A DNA stretch of 64,000 nt from Rhizobiales bacterium 63-22 (GTDB lineage: Bacteria; Pseudomonadota; Alphaproteobacteria; Rhizobiales; Rhizobiaceae). The stretch covers positions 1 to 64,000 of the forward strand of contig MKVZ01000016.1 in the NCBI GenBank assembly GCA_001898995.1, written 5' to 3'. Position 1 is the first letter of the stretch; each line of letters opens with the position of its first letter. The position numbers were made by a program, and so were the translations under genes. The notes beneath the pieces are model-generated. The model worked only from the letters and a program-made list of their open reading frames with translations, was not told where the DNA came from and made no database searches. Below are positions 42,757 to 51,488 of this stretch, piece after piece.

Positions 42757-43437
42757 ATGGAAGGTGATACCTGGCAGATCGTCATGCTGTCGCTTCGGGT
42801 CGCGGGGATCGCGATTCTCGTCGCCCTGCCTCTCGCATTCGCCGTCGCATGGCTGCTTGCCCGGTTCGAGTTTCCGGGCAAGTCGCTGTTTCAGGCCGTC
42901 ATCACCATGCCGCTGGTCCTGCCGCCGGTGGTGACGGGCTATATCCTGCTGATCCTGTTCGGCGGGCGCGGGCCGCTCGGCGCGTTTTTGCAGCAATGGT
43001 TCGGCATCTCCTTTGCCTTCCGCTGGACGGGAGCGGCGCTGGCGGCGGGCGTCATGGCCTTTCCGCTGCTGGTGCGTCCGATCCGCCTTTCCATCGAGGG
43101 GCTGGACCGGGGGCTGGAGGAGGCGGCGCGCACGCTGGGCGCCGGCCGCCCGACCGCCTTCTTCACCGTGGTGCTGCCGCCGTTGCTGCCCGGCATCATC
43201 GCCGGCGCGGTGCTGGGTTTCGCCAAGGCGCTCGGCGAGTTCGGCGCCACCATCACCTTCGTCTCCAACATTCCGGGCGAGACGCAGACCCTGTCGCTCG
43301 CCATCTATGCGCTGTTGCAGACGCCGACCGGCGATAGCGACGCTTTCCGGCTGATCGCCATTTCCGCCGCCATCTCCATCGTCGCCGTGGTCTTTTCGGA
43401 ATGGCTGCAACGCCGGCTCGCAGGGGACGCGAAATGA
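42757..43437 (+). CDS. modB: Molybdate ABC transporter permease
   Basis: A 226-residue inner-membrane permease with about five helices. The EAA loop, which docks to ModC, is at EEAARTLGAGRPTAFFTVVLPPLLPG. PLVLPPVVTGYILLILFGG is typical of ModB. It starts two bases after modA and its stop overlaps the modC start (ATGA). Confidence 0.95.
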   Translation: MEGDTWQIVMLSLRVAGIAILVALPLAFAVAWLLARFEFPGKSLFQAVITMPLVLPPVVTGYILLILFGGRGPLGAFLQQWFGISFAFRWTGAALAAGVMAFPLLVRPIRLSIEGLDRGLEEAARTLGAGRPTAFFTVVLPPLLPGIIAGAVLGFAKALGEFGATITFVSNIPGETQTLSLAIYALLQTPTGDSDAFRLIAISAAISIVAVVFSEWLQRRLAGDAK

Positions 43438-44525
43438 GCGGGTCCGCAAACGGTCTGGTGGTTTCCCTCACCGGCCATAACGGCAAGTTCGCGGTGGCCG
43501 CGGATTTCGCCGCGCCCGCGGGCGTGACCGCGCTGTTCGGCCATTCGGGCGCGGGCAAGACCACGCTTCTGAAGATGATCGCGGGCACGCTGCGCCCGGA
43601 AACCGGGCGCATCGCGGTCGGCGATCTGACGCTGTTCGACGCGGCAAGGGGCGTCAACCTCGCCCCCGAAAAGCGCCGCATCGGCTATGTGTTTCAGGAA
43701 GCGCGGCTTTTTCCGCATATGAGTGTCAAACGCAACCTGACCTATGCGCGCTGGGCGGGGCATCGCAAGGCCGTGCGCGGCATCGAGGAAGTGGTGGCGC
43801 TGCTCGGTATCGGGCATCTGCTCGACCGGCGTCCGCCGACGCTTTCGGGCGGCGAGCGCCAGCGCGTCGCCATCGGCCGTGCGCTTTTGTCCGATCCGGC
43901 GCTCCTGCTTCTGGACGAGCCGCTTTCCTCGCTCGACCATGCGCGGCGGCAAGAAATCCTGCCATTCATCGAGCGGTTGCGCGACGAAAGCCATGTGCCG
44001 ATCGTCTATGTCAGCCATGAGATCGACGAGGTGGCGCGGCTGGCCGACGAGATCGTGCTGCTTACCGCCGGCAGGGTGACGGCGAGCGGCCGGGCGGCCG
44101 ACGTCTTTCCGCTGATCGGCGGCGACAGCGACGATGCCGGCGTGCTGCTGGAGGGAACGGTTTCGGCCTATGACGCGGCTTACCAGCTCGCCACCGTCGA
44201 TCTCGGCGGCGCGTCGTTCCAGTTGAGCGATCCGGGCCTGCGGCAGGGCGCGCATGTGCGCCTGCGCCTGCGCGCCCGCGACGTTTCCATCGCAAGGCAG
44301 GTGCCTGAGGCGATCAGCATCCGCAACGTGCTGCCGGTGACGGTGACGGGGATCAAGGCAGGCGAGGGGCCGGACGCCCTCGTCACGCTCGATTTTCAGG
44401 GCCACCGTCTCGGCGCGCGGCTCACGCGCCGTTCGGTGGACGATCTGGCCTTGCGCGCAGGCGATCGCGTCTATGCGCTTGCCAAGGCCGTATCGCTGGA
44501 CCGCGCCGCGCTCAGGGAAAAGTGA
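43434..44525 (+). CDS. modC: Molybdate ABC transporter ATP-binding protein
   Basis: A 363-residue ATPase with Walker A FGHSGAGKTTLLK, signature LSGGERQRVAIGRALLS, Walker B LLLLDEPLSSLDHA and the switch His in YVSHEIDE. A C-terminal Mop/TOBE domain (about 290-363; RNVLPVTVTGI) probably senses molybdate. The start overlaps the modB stop by the ATGA arrangement, indicating translational coupling. Confidence 0.95.
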   Translation: MSGSANGLVVSLTGHNGKFAVAADFAAPAGVTALFGHSGAGKTTLLKMIAGTLRPETGRIAVGDLTLFDAARGVNLAPEKRRIGYVFQEARLFPHMSVKRNLTYARWAGHRKAVRGIEEVVALLGIGHLLDRRPPTLSGGERQRVAIGRALLSDPALLLLDEPLSSLDHARRQEILPFIERLRDESHVPIVYVSHEIDEVARLADEIVLLTAGRVTASGRAADVFPLIGGDSDDAGVLLEGTVSAYDAAYQLATVDLGGASFQLSDPGLRQGAHVRLRLRARDVSIARQVPEAISIRNVLPVTVTGIKAGEGPDALVTLDFQGHRLGARLTRRSVDDLALRAGDRVYALAKAVSLDRAALREK

Positions 44526-44597
44526 GGCGCAGCGCGATATTCCGGTTTGCGCGGCGCTGAATTTATGCTCCTGTCTCTGCGAGTCTGGAGGATGGAT

Positions 44598-45275
44598 ATG
44601 ACTGATTTGCAGAACTGGACGCCGCGTCCCCGGCCCGAGCGCAAAGTGCTCGAAGGCCGTTATGCACGGCTGGAACCGCTGGACCCGAAGAAGCATGGCG
44701 ACGAGCTTTTCGCCGCGTCTTCGGTGCCGGATGCGGATACGCGCTTCGCATGGCTGCCCGACGTGCCGCCGGCGGACCGCGCCGCGTTCGAGCCATGGCT
44801 GCAAAAGGCGGCCGCCAGCGAGGATCCGCTGTTTTTCGCCGTCATCGACAAGGCCAGCGGCAAGGTGGCGGGCCGCCAGACATTGATGCGCATGGACCCG
44901 GCCAACGGCGTGATCGAGATCGGCAATATCTATTGGGGACCGCTGATATCGCGGAAACCCGCCGCGACAGAGGCGCAGTTCCTGTTCATGCGCTATGTCT
45001 TCGACGAGCTTGGCTATCGCCGCTACGAATGGAAGTGCAACAACGACAATCTGCCGTCCAAGCGGGCGGCGGAGCGTTTCGGCTTCAGCTTCGAGGGTAT
45101 TTTCCGCCAGCATCTGATCGTGAAGGGCAAGAACCGCGACACGGCGTGGTTCTCCGTTATCGACGGCGAATGGCCGGCGCTGAAAAAGGCCTACGAGGCA
45201 TGGCTCGCACCGGAGAATTTCGACGCCGACGGCCGGCAGAAGAAGAAACTGGAGGCGTTGCGCGCCAGTGGATAA
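44598..45275 (+). CDS. GNAT-family N-acetyltransferase
   Basis: A 225-residue protein with the RimJ/RimL-like acetyltransferase fold: ARLEPLDPKKHGDELF at the start, EIGNIYWGPLISRKPAATEA at the strand-4 splay, YRRYEWKCNNDNLPSKRAAE near the acetyl-CoA site and FGFSFEGIFRQHLIVKGKNR, a segment common in this subgroup. ATG 44598 has GGAGG six bases upstream. The substrate is unknown. It overlaps the small membrane protein gene by eight bases. Confidence 0.82.
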   Translation: MTDLQNWTPRPRPERKVLEGRYARLEPLDPKKHGDELFAASSVPDADTRFAWLPDVPPADRAAFEPWLQKAAASEDPLFFAVIDKASGKVAGRQTLMRMDPANGVIEIGNIYWGPLISRKPAATEAQFLFMRYVFDELGYRRYEWKCNNDNLPSKRAAERFGFSFEGIFRQHLIVKGKNRDTAWFSVIDGEWPALKKAYEAWLAPENFDADGRQKKKLEALRASG

Positions 45276-45513
45276 ACAGAAGAAAGCGGATGAACGGAAA
45301 AAAACGGCTGGACCGAAAAAGAGCAATCCGGCGCTCGCCGCCGCGATCATCCTGATCGGTTTCGGAGTTCTGGCCTATTTCGTACCGCCGATCATGCTGA
45401 CGCTCGGCCGGTATTCGCTGATTGCTGCGGCTGTTTTCGCGGTTCTGTTCGCTCTTGGCTTCTTCGCCATCTTCTGGTTGCGAGCCCGCTACCAGCGGCG
45501 GGATCGTCCGTAA
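45268..45513 (+). CDS. Small two-helix membrane protein, unknown
   Basis: An 81-residue product. A charged N-terminus (KKADERKKTAGPKK) precedes two hydrophobic helices (AAAIILIGFGVLAYFVPPIM and LIAAAVFAVLFALGFFAIFW) and a basic tail. GTG 45268 overlaps the acetyltransferase stop, so translation is probably coupled. No family is recognised. Confidence 0.65.
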   Translation: MDKQKKADERKKTAGPKKSNPALAAAIILIGFGVLAYFVPPIMLTLGRYSLIAAAVFAVLFALGFFAIFWLRARYQRRDRP

Positions 45514-45523
45514 CAGGGCTTTT

Positions 45524-45551
45524 CGGGGCTCTTGCCGTCACGGCCCCTTTT
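45524..45551 (+). terminator. Short terminator before the riboswitch
   Basis: GGGGC and GCCCC flank a 12-base loop and are followed by TTTTG, ending the acetyltransferase/membrane protein transcript. Confidence 0.5.
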
Positions 45552-45565
45552 GTGCTAGCAGAAAG

Positions 45566-45690
<125 letters not shown>

Positions 45691-45723
45691 CGTTGCAGGG
45701 TCCGCAGCCTGCGGAGTCGCGAC

Positions 45724-45769
45724 GTGGAACATGCTCTGGGACCTGACGCAATCGAACGAAAGGTTCCAC
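45724..45769 (+). promoter_or_regulatory. Candidate Shine-Dalgarno-sequestering hairpin
   Basis: GTGGAAC (45724-45730) is complementary to GTTCCAC (45763-45769), which directly overlaps the AAAGG ribosome binding site of ribH2. This is a plausible expression platform through which the riboswitch blocks translation. It is seen by complementarity only. Confidence 0.5.
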
Positions 45770-45773
45770 AACG

Positions 45774-46244
45774 ATGAAACACACTCCCCGTATTGCTTTT
45801 GTGAAAGCCGGCTGGCACGCCGATATCGTCGATCGTGCCCATGAAGGCTTCGTGGCCGAGGCCGCGCGCATCATCCCCGGTGTGACGGTCGACACCTTCG
45901 ACGTGCCCGGCGCATTCGAAATGCCGCTGGTCGCCAAGAAACTGGCCGCGACCGGCCGCTATGACGGTATCGTCGCCGCGGCCTTCGTGGTGAATGGCGG
46001 CATCTACCGGCACGATTTCGTCTCCGAGGCGGTCGTGACCGGGCTGATGAATGTCGGCCTTGAGACCGGCGTACCCTGCTTCTCGGTCTCGCTGACGCCG
46101 CACAACTACCAGCCGGTCGAGGAACTGACCGACTTCTACCGCACGCATTTCGTCAAGAAGGGCAAGGAAGCCGCCGAGGCGGTGCGCCAGATTCTGGTGC
46201 TCGACGCGCGTCTCGCCGACGAAGGCCGCAACGCGGCTGCCTAA
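45774..46244 (+). CDS. ribH2: 6,7-dimethyl-8-ribityllumazine synthase, RibH2 type
   Basis: A 156-residue lumazine synthase condensing the ribityl pyrimidine with dihydroxybutanone phosphate, the penultimate riboflavin step. It has the RibH2 hallmarks of Brucella and Mesorhizobium: AGWHADIVDRAHEGF, VPGAFEMPLVAK, AAFVVNGGIYRHDFVSEAVV and SVSLTPHNYQP, where canonical RibH has a phosphate-binding GxxxxG and a catalytic His in a different context. Brucella RibH2 is decameric and highly immunogenic. It is the only gene behind the FMN riboswitch, with no other rib gene beside it. Confidence 0.93.
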   Translation: MKHTPRIAFVKAGWHADIVDRAHEGFVAEAARIIPGVTVDTFDVPGAFEMPLVAKKLAATGRYDGIVAAAFVVNGGIYRHDFVSEAVVTGLMNVGLETGVPCFSVSLTPHNYQPVEELTDFYRTHFVKKGKEAAEAVRQILVLDARLADEGRNAAA

Positions 46245-46256
46245 TACCGAAGATCA

Positions 46257-46298
46257 GGGCGCTGGCCTCGTTCATTGAATGAGGCCGGTGCTCTTTCT
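46257..46298 (+). terminator. Terminator of ribH2
   Basis: GGCCTC and GAGGCC (46264-46286) form the stem around GTTCATTGAAT, followed by CTCTTTCT. It lies between ribH2 and the convergent dehydrogenase gene. Confidence 0.65.
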
Positions 46299-46355
46299 AT
46301 TTGTTTTTAAAGAATTTATGCAGCGCCAAACATTTTCGTTCGACTGCAAGATATC

Positions 46356-48035
46356 TTAAAATCGCAGGCGGTGCTTTTCGGTGAGCAGCCTCTGCGTCCG
46401 TTCTATTTCCTGCTTTCGCCGGGGCTCGTCCCAGCCGAGCGCCGTTGCCGCGGCCTTGCTGGCCGCTTCCAGCCCCGCCGCCGAAAGGCCGCCGGTAATG
46501 GCGAGCGCGGTACGCCGCATCACCAGATCGTCGAGATGCACCACGGTCTCGTTGCGGGCGAGCCAGTCCAGTTCCTGCATGGAATAATCCGCCGCATCGG
46601 GCAAGGGCGCGGGGGTGGCACCTTCCGCCGCCAGTACGGCGCGCGCCGCCGTACCGTAGCGCGTGAGCAACGTTGCCGCGCGGTCCTTGGTCGCGCCTGT
46701 CTCGCGGGCGGCGCTGGCGGCCCATGCGGCGGCATCGGCCGGAAAATCGCGTCCGCCGCCGATGGCCAGTGTCTGCGTGCTGACACGGCGCTCGCGGCCC
46801 AGGCGCGACAGCACCAGATTGGCAACCTCCTCCGCGAAGCCGCGGAAGGTGGTCCACTTGCCGCCGACCAGCGATACGATCGGCCAGCGGCGCGCACCTT
46901 CCGGTTCCTTGACCGGCGAGGAATGGTCGCGGCTGATAAGCCCCGGCGCCGTGCCGTCGGAGGCGGGGAGCGGCCTGATGCCGGAATAGGCATAGACGAT
47001 CTGCTCGCGCGAGAATTTCAGGCCCGGCAGCAGGCTCGCCACGCTTTGCAGGAAATAATCGATCTCGTCGTCCTCGCAGCGGACCTGATCGGGATCGGCG
47101 GCGCGGATATCGGTCGAGCCGACCAGCGCCTTGCCGAGATAATCGTAGACAAGGCAAATGCGCCCGTCATCTGCCTCGAAATAGATCATGCGCCCGTTGA
47201 GCGCTTTGATCAGTTCGGGGTGGTCGAGCAGGATATGGGAACCCTTGGTGCCGCCGATGAGCCGCGAGGGTGCGCCGAGCGCCTCGTTCACCTTGTCGAT
47301 CCACGGACCGGCGGCGTTGACGACCAGCTTCGGATGCAGGCCGAGCGTGGTCCCGTCCGCCGTGGCGAGTTGCACGGTCTCGCCGTCCGTGCCGGCGATC
47401 GCGGCATAGTTCAGCGCCCGCGATTCCGGCGAGGCGCGCAGGCCGTCCTGCACCAGTTCCAGCACCAGCCTTTCGGGCTGGCGCACCTTGGCGTCGTAAT
47501 AGGTGCCGGCGGCGACGATGCGCGGCGTCAGCGGCGGGATTTCCCGCAGGGCCCGCGCGCGCGACCACATGGCATGGCGCGGCATGACGCGGTGGCGCGA
47601 ACCGTAGAAATCGTAGAGCCAGAGGCCGATCCAGATCAGCACCGCCCCCCGGTTGCGCGGGGCCGTGGTGGAACCGAACAGCGTGCGCAGGGCGGCGGGA
47701 ATGCCCTTCAGCCACGAGAAGATCGGGATCACTGTCGGCAGCGCCGTCACCGCATGGGGCGCGTTTTTCAGGAGCAGGTTGCGCTCCAGCGTCGATTGCG
47801 CCACCAGCCGGAATTCGCCCGTCTCCAGATATTTGATGCCGCCATGAATGAGCCGCGAGGGAGCGGCCGAGGTGCCGGAGCCGAAATCGCCCTTGTCGGC
47901 GATCACCACGGTCAGCCCCTGTTCGCACAGGTCGCGGAACAGGCCGGCGCCGTTGATGCCCGCGCCGAGGATGAGAACGTCGATATCTTGCGGATTGCCA
48001 TCTTGCGGTTTTTTTGGGGCTTGGTTTTCGCTCAT
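46356..48035 (-). CDS. FAD-dependent glycerol-3-phosphate dehydrogenase-like protein
   Basis: A 559-residue flavoprotein of the GlpD family with the FAD motif ILGAGINGAGLFRDLCEQG, GTSAAPSRLIHGGIKYLETG and VGGKWTTFRGFAEE. A C-terminal GlpD_C-like region (about 420-559) follows. The start overlaps the DeoR gene stop (ATGA), making it the last gene of a kinase-regulator-dehydrogenase operon. It is clearly distinct from EryB at 57884. It may oxidise glycerol-3-phosphate, but the operon partner and the neighbouring ery locus favour a polyol phosphate. The substrate is unproven. Confidence 0.8.
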   Translation of the reverse strand: MSENQAPKKPQDGNPQDIDVLILGAGINGAGLFRDLCEQGLTVVIADKGDFGSGTSAAPSRLIHGGIKYLETGEFRLVAQSTLERNLLLKNAPHAVTALPTVIPIFSWLKGIPAALRTLFGSTTAPRNRGAVLIWIGLWLYDFYGSRHRVMPRHAMWSRARALREIPPLTPRIVAAGTYYDAKVRQPERLVLELVQDGLRASPESRALNYAAIAGTDGETVQLATADGTTLGLHPKLVVNAAGPWIDKVNEALGAPSRLIGGTKGSHILLDHPELIKALNGRMIYFEADDGRICLVYDYLGKALVGSTDIRAADPDQVRCEDDEIDYFLQSVASLLPGLKFSREQIVYAYSGIRPLPASDGTAPGLISRDHSSPVKEPEGARRWPIVSLVGGKWTTFRGFAEEVANLVLSRLGRERRVSTQTLAIGGGRDFPADAAAWAASAARETGATKDRAATLLTRYGTAARAVLAAEGATPAPLPDAADYSMQELDWLARNETVVHLDDLVMRRTALAITGGLSAAGLEAASKAAATALGWDEPRRKQEIERTQRLLTEKHRLRF

Positions 48036-48808
48036 GTCAGGGGCACCAGTTTGAGGGCAACGCCCGTATCACGCAGGCGGCTTACGGTTTCAGGGGCAAG
48101 GGCATCGTCGGCATAGACAGCATCGAAGGCGTTGAGGTCGGCCATCTTGTGCAGTGCGATGGCGCCGAACTTGGAGGAATCGACCAGCAGCACGCGCCGC
48201 GCCGCCGCCGCCAGCATGGCCTGCTTGGCACGCGTCACCTGCGCGTCCTGGATGAGCGCCGCACCGCCGGCGATTGCCGAGGCCGAGCAGATGGCGATGT
48301 TGACGCGCAGGCCCGCCAGCGCATCCTGCATGAGCGGGCCGATAAAGGCGTTATAGGTCGGATGATAGTCGCCGCCGAGCGCGATGAGGTCGATGCCGTC
48401 CACGCCCGCCAGCATCTGGATCAGGCCGAGGCTGTTGGTGATGACGGTAACCGGCGTCACCTGCGGCAGGAAAGCGCCAAGCGCGCCGGCGGTGGTGGAA
48501 TCGTCCAGCAGCACGGCCTGTCCCGGCTCGATTTCGGCCATGGCGGCCTGCGCCAGCGCCTGCTTGGCCGCCGGGGCACGCGTCTGGCGGAAGGTGAACA
48601 GGCTCTCATAGACGCCGGAGGGCTGCGCGCTGACCGCGCCGTGCAGCTTGCGCAGCACGCCCTGATGCGCCAGATCCTCGACATGGCGGTGGATCGTCAT
48701 GCGCGAGACGCCGAAGGTGGCGGCGAGTTCATCGATCCTGACCTCGCCGCGCTGCGTGACATAGGCGGCGATCTGGTCGCGGCGGCTGCCGGATGCGTCG
48801 CCCGTCAT
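48032..48808 (-). CDS. DeoR-family transcriptional regulator (operon with kinase and dehydrogenase)
   Basis: A 258-residue repressor with an N-terminal winged HTH (RRDQIAAYVTQRGEVRIDEL, FGVSRMTIHRHVEDLA). The C-terminal DeoR sensor domain has LDDSTTAGALGAFLP, TNSLGLIQML, LIALGGDYHP and VDSSKFGAIALHKM, which normally binds a phosphorylated sugar. Both ends overlap their neighbours by ATGA, so the three genes are translationally coupled. It probably represses this operon and perhaps other polyol genes nearby. The longer frame upstream of 48808 is a shadow of the kinase gene. Confidence 0.88.
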   Translation of the reverse strand: MTGDASGSRRDQIAAYVTQRGEVRIDELAATFGVSRMTIHRHVEDLAHQGVLRKLHGAVSAQPSGVYESLFTFRQTRAPAAKQALAQAAMAEIEPGQAVLLDDSTTAGALGAFLPQVTPVTVITNSLGLIQMLAGVDGIDLIALGGDYHPTYNAFIGPLMQDALAGLRVNIAICSASAIAGGAALIQDAQVTRAKQAMLAAAARRVLLVDSSKFGAIALHKMADLNAFDAVYADDALAPETVSRLRDTGVALKLVPLT

Positions 48809-50367
48809 GACACGGTCTCCGCCAGCGCCTCGATGCGCGGCCAGAAGGGAGCAAGGGCGGCGGCGATCTCGACATGCAGCCGGTAGCGGCGGTCCATCTC
48901 GGCGCTGCGGGCCGGATCGGGGCTGTAGTTCAGTGCCAGCGCGTCGAGGTCGCGCGGATCGTCGGTCGGCGAGGAGAACAGGCCGACACCCGCACCGGCG
49001 CAGAGCGCCGCGCCCCATGCCGCCGCCTCTTCCGTCTCCGTCACCGTGACCGGCATGCCCAGAACATCGGCGAAAATCTGCGCGAAGAGCGGGTTGCGCG
49101 ATATGCCGCCGGTCAGCAGCGCGCGCTTCGGCGCGAACCCCTCGCGCAGCGCGTCCACATGGACGCGGTGGTTGAAGGCGATGCCCTCGATCACCGCGCG
49201 CAGCATGTCGCCGCGATCGTGCCAGCCTCGCAGGCCGAGAAAATCCGCGCTTGCCCCGCCGCCATGCGGCGAGCCGAACAGGTAGGGATGGAAGAGAAGC
49301 GTGGAAGGACGTTCCATCGCGGCGGCGATTTCCGGCACGATGCGGGCATGGATGGATTCGCCCGCTTCCTCCGCCGCGCGCCGCTCGTTGCCGCACAGCG
49401 TGTCGAGGAACCAGTCGTAATTGGCCGCCGAGGCGGGCGAGATCGACATGTTGTTCCATTCGCCGGGCTTGAGGCCGTTGCGGCAGAACCAGCGCGCATC
49501 CACCTTCGGTTCCGACGACACGGTTTCGTTGATCGAATAGGTGCCGGCGACGATGGCGATGCGCCCCTCGCCATGCCCGCCTATGCCGAGCGCCGAGGCG
49601 GTGACGTCGTGCAGGCCCGCCACCACCGGCGTGCCGGCGACAAGGCCGGTCGTCCGCGCCGCGGCTTCGCTGACGTGACCCACCACTTCGTCGGGCCGCG
49701 CCACGGAGGGCAGGGCATGGGCCAGCGCGCTAAGGCCGAAAAGCGGCAATATGTCCGGCGCATAGGCTTGCGTGTACACATCCGTGAAGGAAGTGCTGGC
49801 CTCGGTGAGATCGGTGCCGATCACGCCCGTGAGGCAGAAGCGCAGCCAGTCCTTGCAGGCGAGGACATGGCCGATGCGGGCATAACGTTCCGGCTCGTTG
49901 TCGCGTATCCATGCGAGCAGGGCCGCCGGGGCGGAGGCATGCGGCATCTGGCCGGTGCGCGCCAGCGCGGCATCGGCGGTGCCATCCGCCTGCCAGCGGT
50001 CGGCGAGCGCCGCCGCGCGGCTATCGAGGGAGAGAATGCCGTTTCCAAGCGGTTCGCCCGCGTGGTCGAGCAGGTAGATGCCGTCGCCATGGGCCGTCGC
50101 CGCCACCGCCGCGATGTCCGCCGCCCGTCCCGACGCGGCAAGCGCTTCGGTTATGGCCTCTGCCGTCGCCGTCCACAGGGCGCGCATGTCGCGCTCCACA
50201 TGACGCGGGCACGGGATGATCTGCGGCAGGCGGCGGCGCGCCATCGCCAGCGCCCGTCCACCGGCGTCGAACACCACGGCCTTGGTGACGGTCAACCCGT
50301 TGTCGATACCGAGAATGCAGGGACCGGGAGTATGGGAACCGGGAATGCTGGACGAGGATTGCGGCAT
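48805..50367 (-). CDS. FGGY-family carbohydrate kinase, second polyol/ketose kinase
   Basis: A 520-residue kinase with both FGGY halves. Phosphate-binding LGIDNGLTVTKAVVFDAGG opens the N-terminal domain, with AATAHGDG and LACKDWLRFCLTG in the middle. GTYSINE and LLTGGISRNPLFAQIFADV, then AAAWGAALCAG, lie in the C-terminal domain. Start ATG 50367 has GGAG six bases upstream. It is first gene of the operon with DeoR and GlpD-like genes. Compared with EryA the active-site loops differ, so a different substrate is likely. Erythrose-, threitol- or pentitol-type substrates are guesses from position. Confidence 0.82.
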   Translation of the reverse strand: MPQSSSSIPGSHTPGPCILGIDNGLTVTKAVVFDAGGRALAMARRRLPQIIPCPRHVERDMRALWTATAEAITEALAASGRAADIAAVAATAHGDGIYLLDHAGEPLGNGILSLDSRAAALADRWQADGTADAALARTGQMPHASAPAALLAWIRDNEPERYARIGHVLACKDWLRFCLTGVIGTDLTEASTSFTDVYTQAYAPDILPLFGLSALAHALPSVARPDEVVGHVSEAAARTTGLVAGTPVVAGLHDVTASALGIGGHGEGRIAIVAGTYSINETVSSEPKVDARWFCRNGLKPGEWNNMSISPASAANYDWFLDTLCGNERRAAEEAGESIHARIVPEIAAAMERPSTLLFHPYLFGSPHGGGASADFLGLRGWHDRGDMLRAVIEGIAFNHRVHVDALREGFAPKRALLTGGISRNPLFAQIFADVLGMPVTVTETEEAAAWGAALCAGAGVGLFSSPTDDPRDLDALALNYSPDPARSAEMDRRYRLHVEIAAALAPFWPRIEALAETVS

Positions 50368-50482
50368 GAAGCGCTCCGTCGCGGCTGCGATAAATTTGAT
50401 AAGTTTCAATAGAATGACCATGCCATAATGTGAATATCACATCAAGAGGCGTTACATTCCCAAAATATTACCACCTGAAATC

Positions 50483-50582
50483 ACACGATTCCATTCGCAA
50501 CGGAATCGAGAGAACTGGCCCATTCCTTTGTTTTTAAATGTTTTCAGACGCGAAACCGCTACGCAGTTACGCTAGAAATGCC
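50483..50582. repeat. Intergenic palindromic repeat (two-hairpin form, inverted)
   Basis: The minus strand reads GGCATTTCTAGCG...GCGGTTTCGCG, then a TTTAAAAACAAAGGAATG linker, then the GATTCC/GGAATC stem near 50487-50507. It lies between the kinase start and the second DeoR gene. Confidence 0.6.
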
Positions 50583-50590
50583 TGAGCGGA

Positions 50591-51418
50591 TCAAACAGGG
50601 GCGACACGAAGGCGAACGCCCTTGTCTCGCATTTCCTCCAGCAGGGCAGACGGGGTATGGGAATCGACGATGACGAGGTCGAAGGCTTCGAGCGCGCACA
50701 TGGCGTGCAGCGCGCGGCGCTGGAATTTGCTGTGGTCGGCGAGCAGAATGCGTCGCGACGCGCTGTCGAACATGGCGCGCTTGGTTTCGGCCATTTCCGG
50801 GCTTTGATGAAATATCATGCCGTCGGTGACAGCCGCCATGGACATGACGGCGACATCGGCGCGCAGGCGCCTGATCTCGGCGGTCGTGACCGGTCCCAGA
50901 AAGGCGCTGCACCAGTTGTGGAACTGTCCGCCGAGACCGAGCAGGGTGATATCGCGCAGGCCGCGCAACTCGCCCATCAGAATCAGCGAATTGGTGATGA
51001 CGGTGAGCGGCACCCTTGCCGCCAGATGCGGCACCATCTGCTGCACGGTGGTGCTGTCGTCGAGGAAAATGGCCTGTCCCGGCTCGATCAGCATAGCGGC
51101 CTCGGCCGCGATGGCGCGTTTTTCGGCGGCTTGCCGGGTCGAGCGGTAGATGTCGGCCGATTCGGACAGGCTTTCCGGTGCGGCCGAGACGACGCCGCGT
51201 GTCTTGCGCAGAAGGCCGCGGCTGACGAGATCGTCCAGATCGCGATGCGCGGTCATGAGACTGATGCCGAAGCGGGAGGTCAAATCCTCGATGCGCATGC
51301 TGCCTTCGGCCATCACCGCCTCGGCCATCAACTGGCGGCGGGCGATCTGGCGTGCATGACGGCTGTCGGCCGGCAACGGTTCGTCGGCTGTAAGCGTCGA
51401 AGGCTTGCCGTCGCTCAT
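50591..51418 (-). CDS. DeoR-family transcriptional regulator, downstream of the ABC transporter
   Basis: A 275-residue DeoR protein. The HTH is QIARRQLMAEAVMAEGSMRI, FGISLMTAHRDLDDLV. The sensor domain has IFLDDSTTVQQMVPHL, TNSLILMGELRGL, LLGLGGQFHNW and LLADHSKFQRRALH. It starts 71 bases after the stop of the substrate-binding protein gene and is probably the last cistron of that operon, so it may sense the imported polyol or its phosphate. In Brucella a DeoR regulator (EryR) sits inside the ery operon between eryD and tpiA2; here that slot is empty and this gene may be the counterpart. Confidence 0.85.
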   Translation of the reverse strand: MSDGKPSTLTADEPLPADSRHARQIARRQLMAEAVMAEGSMRIEDLTSRFGISLMTAHRDLDDLVSRGLLRKTRGVVSAAPESLSESADIYRSTRQAAEKRAIAAEAAMLIEPGQAIFLDDSTTVQQMVPHLAARVPLTVITNSLILMGELRGLRDITLLGLGGQFHNWCSAFLGPVTTAEIRRLRADVAVMSMAAVTDGMIFHQSPEMAETKRAMFDSASRRILLADHSKFQRRALHAMCALEAFDLVIVDSHTPSALLEEMRDKGVRLRVAPV

Positions 51419-51488
51419 GGATGCACCTACAGCGCAGGGAACGGGCCGGCGGGCCATCGCCTTGACTGGCATGGCCCGCCGGACGCTG

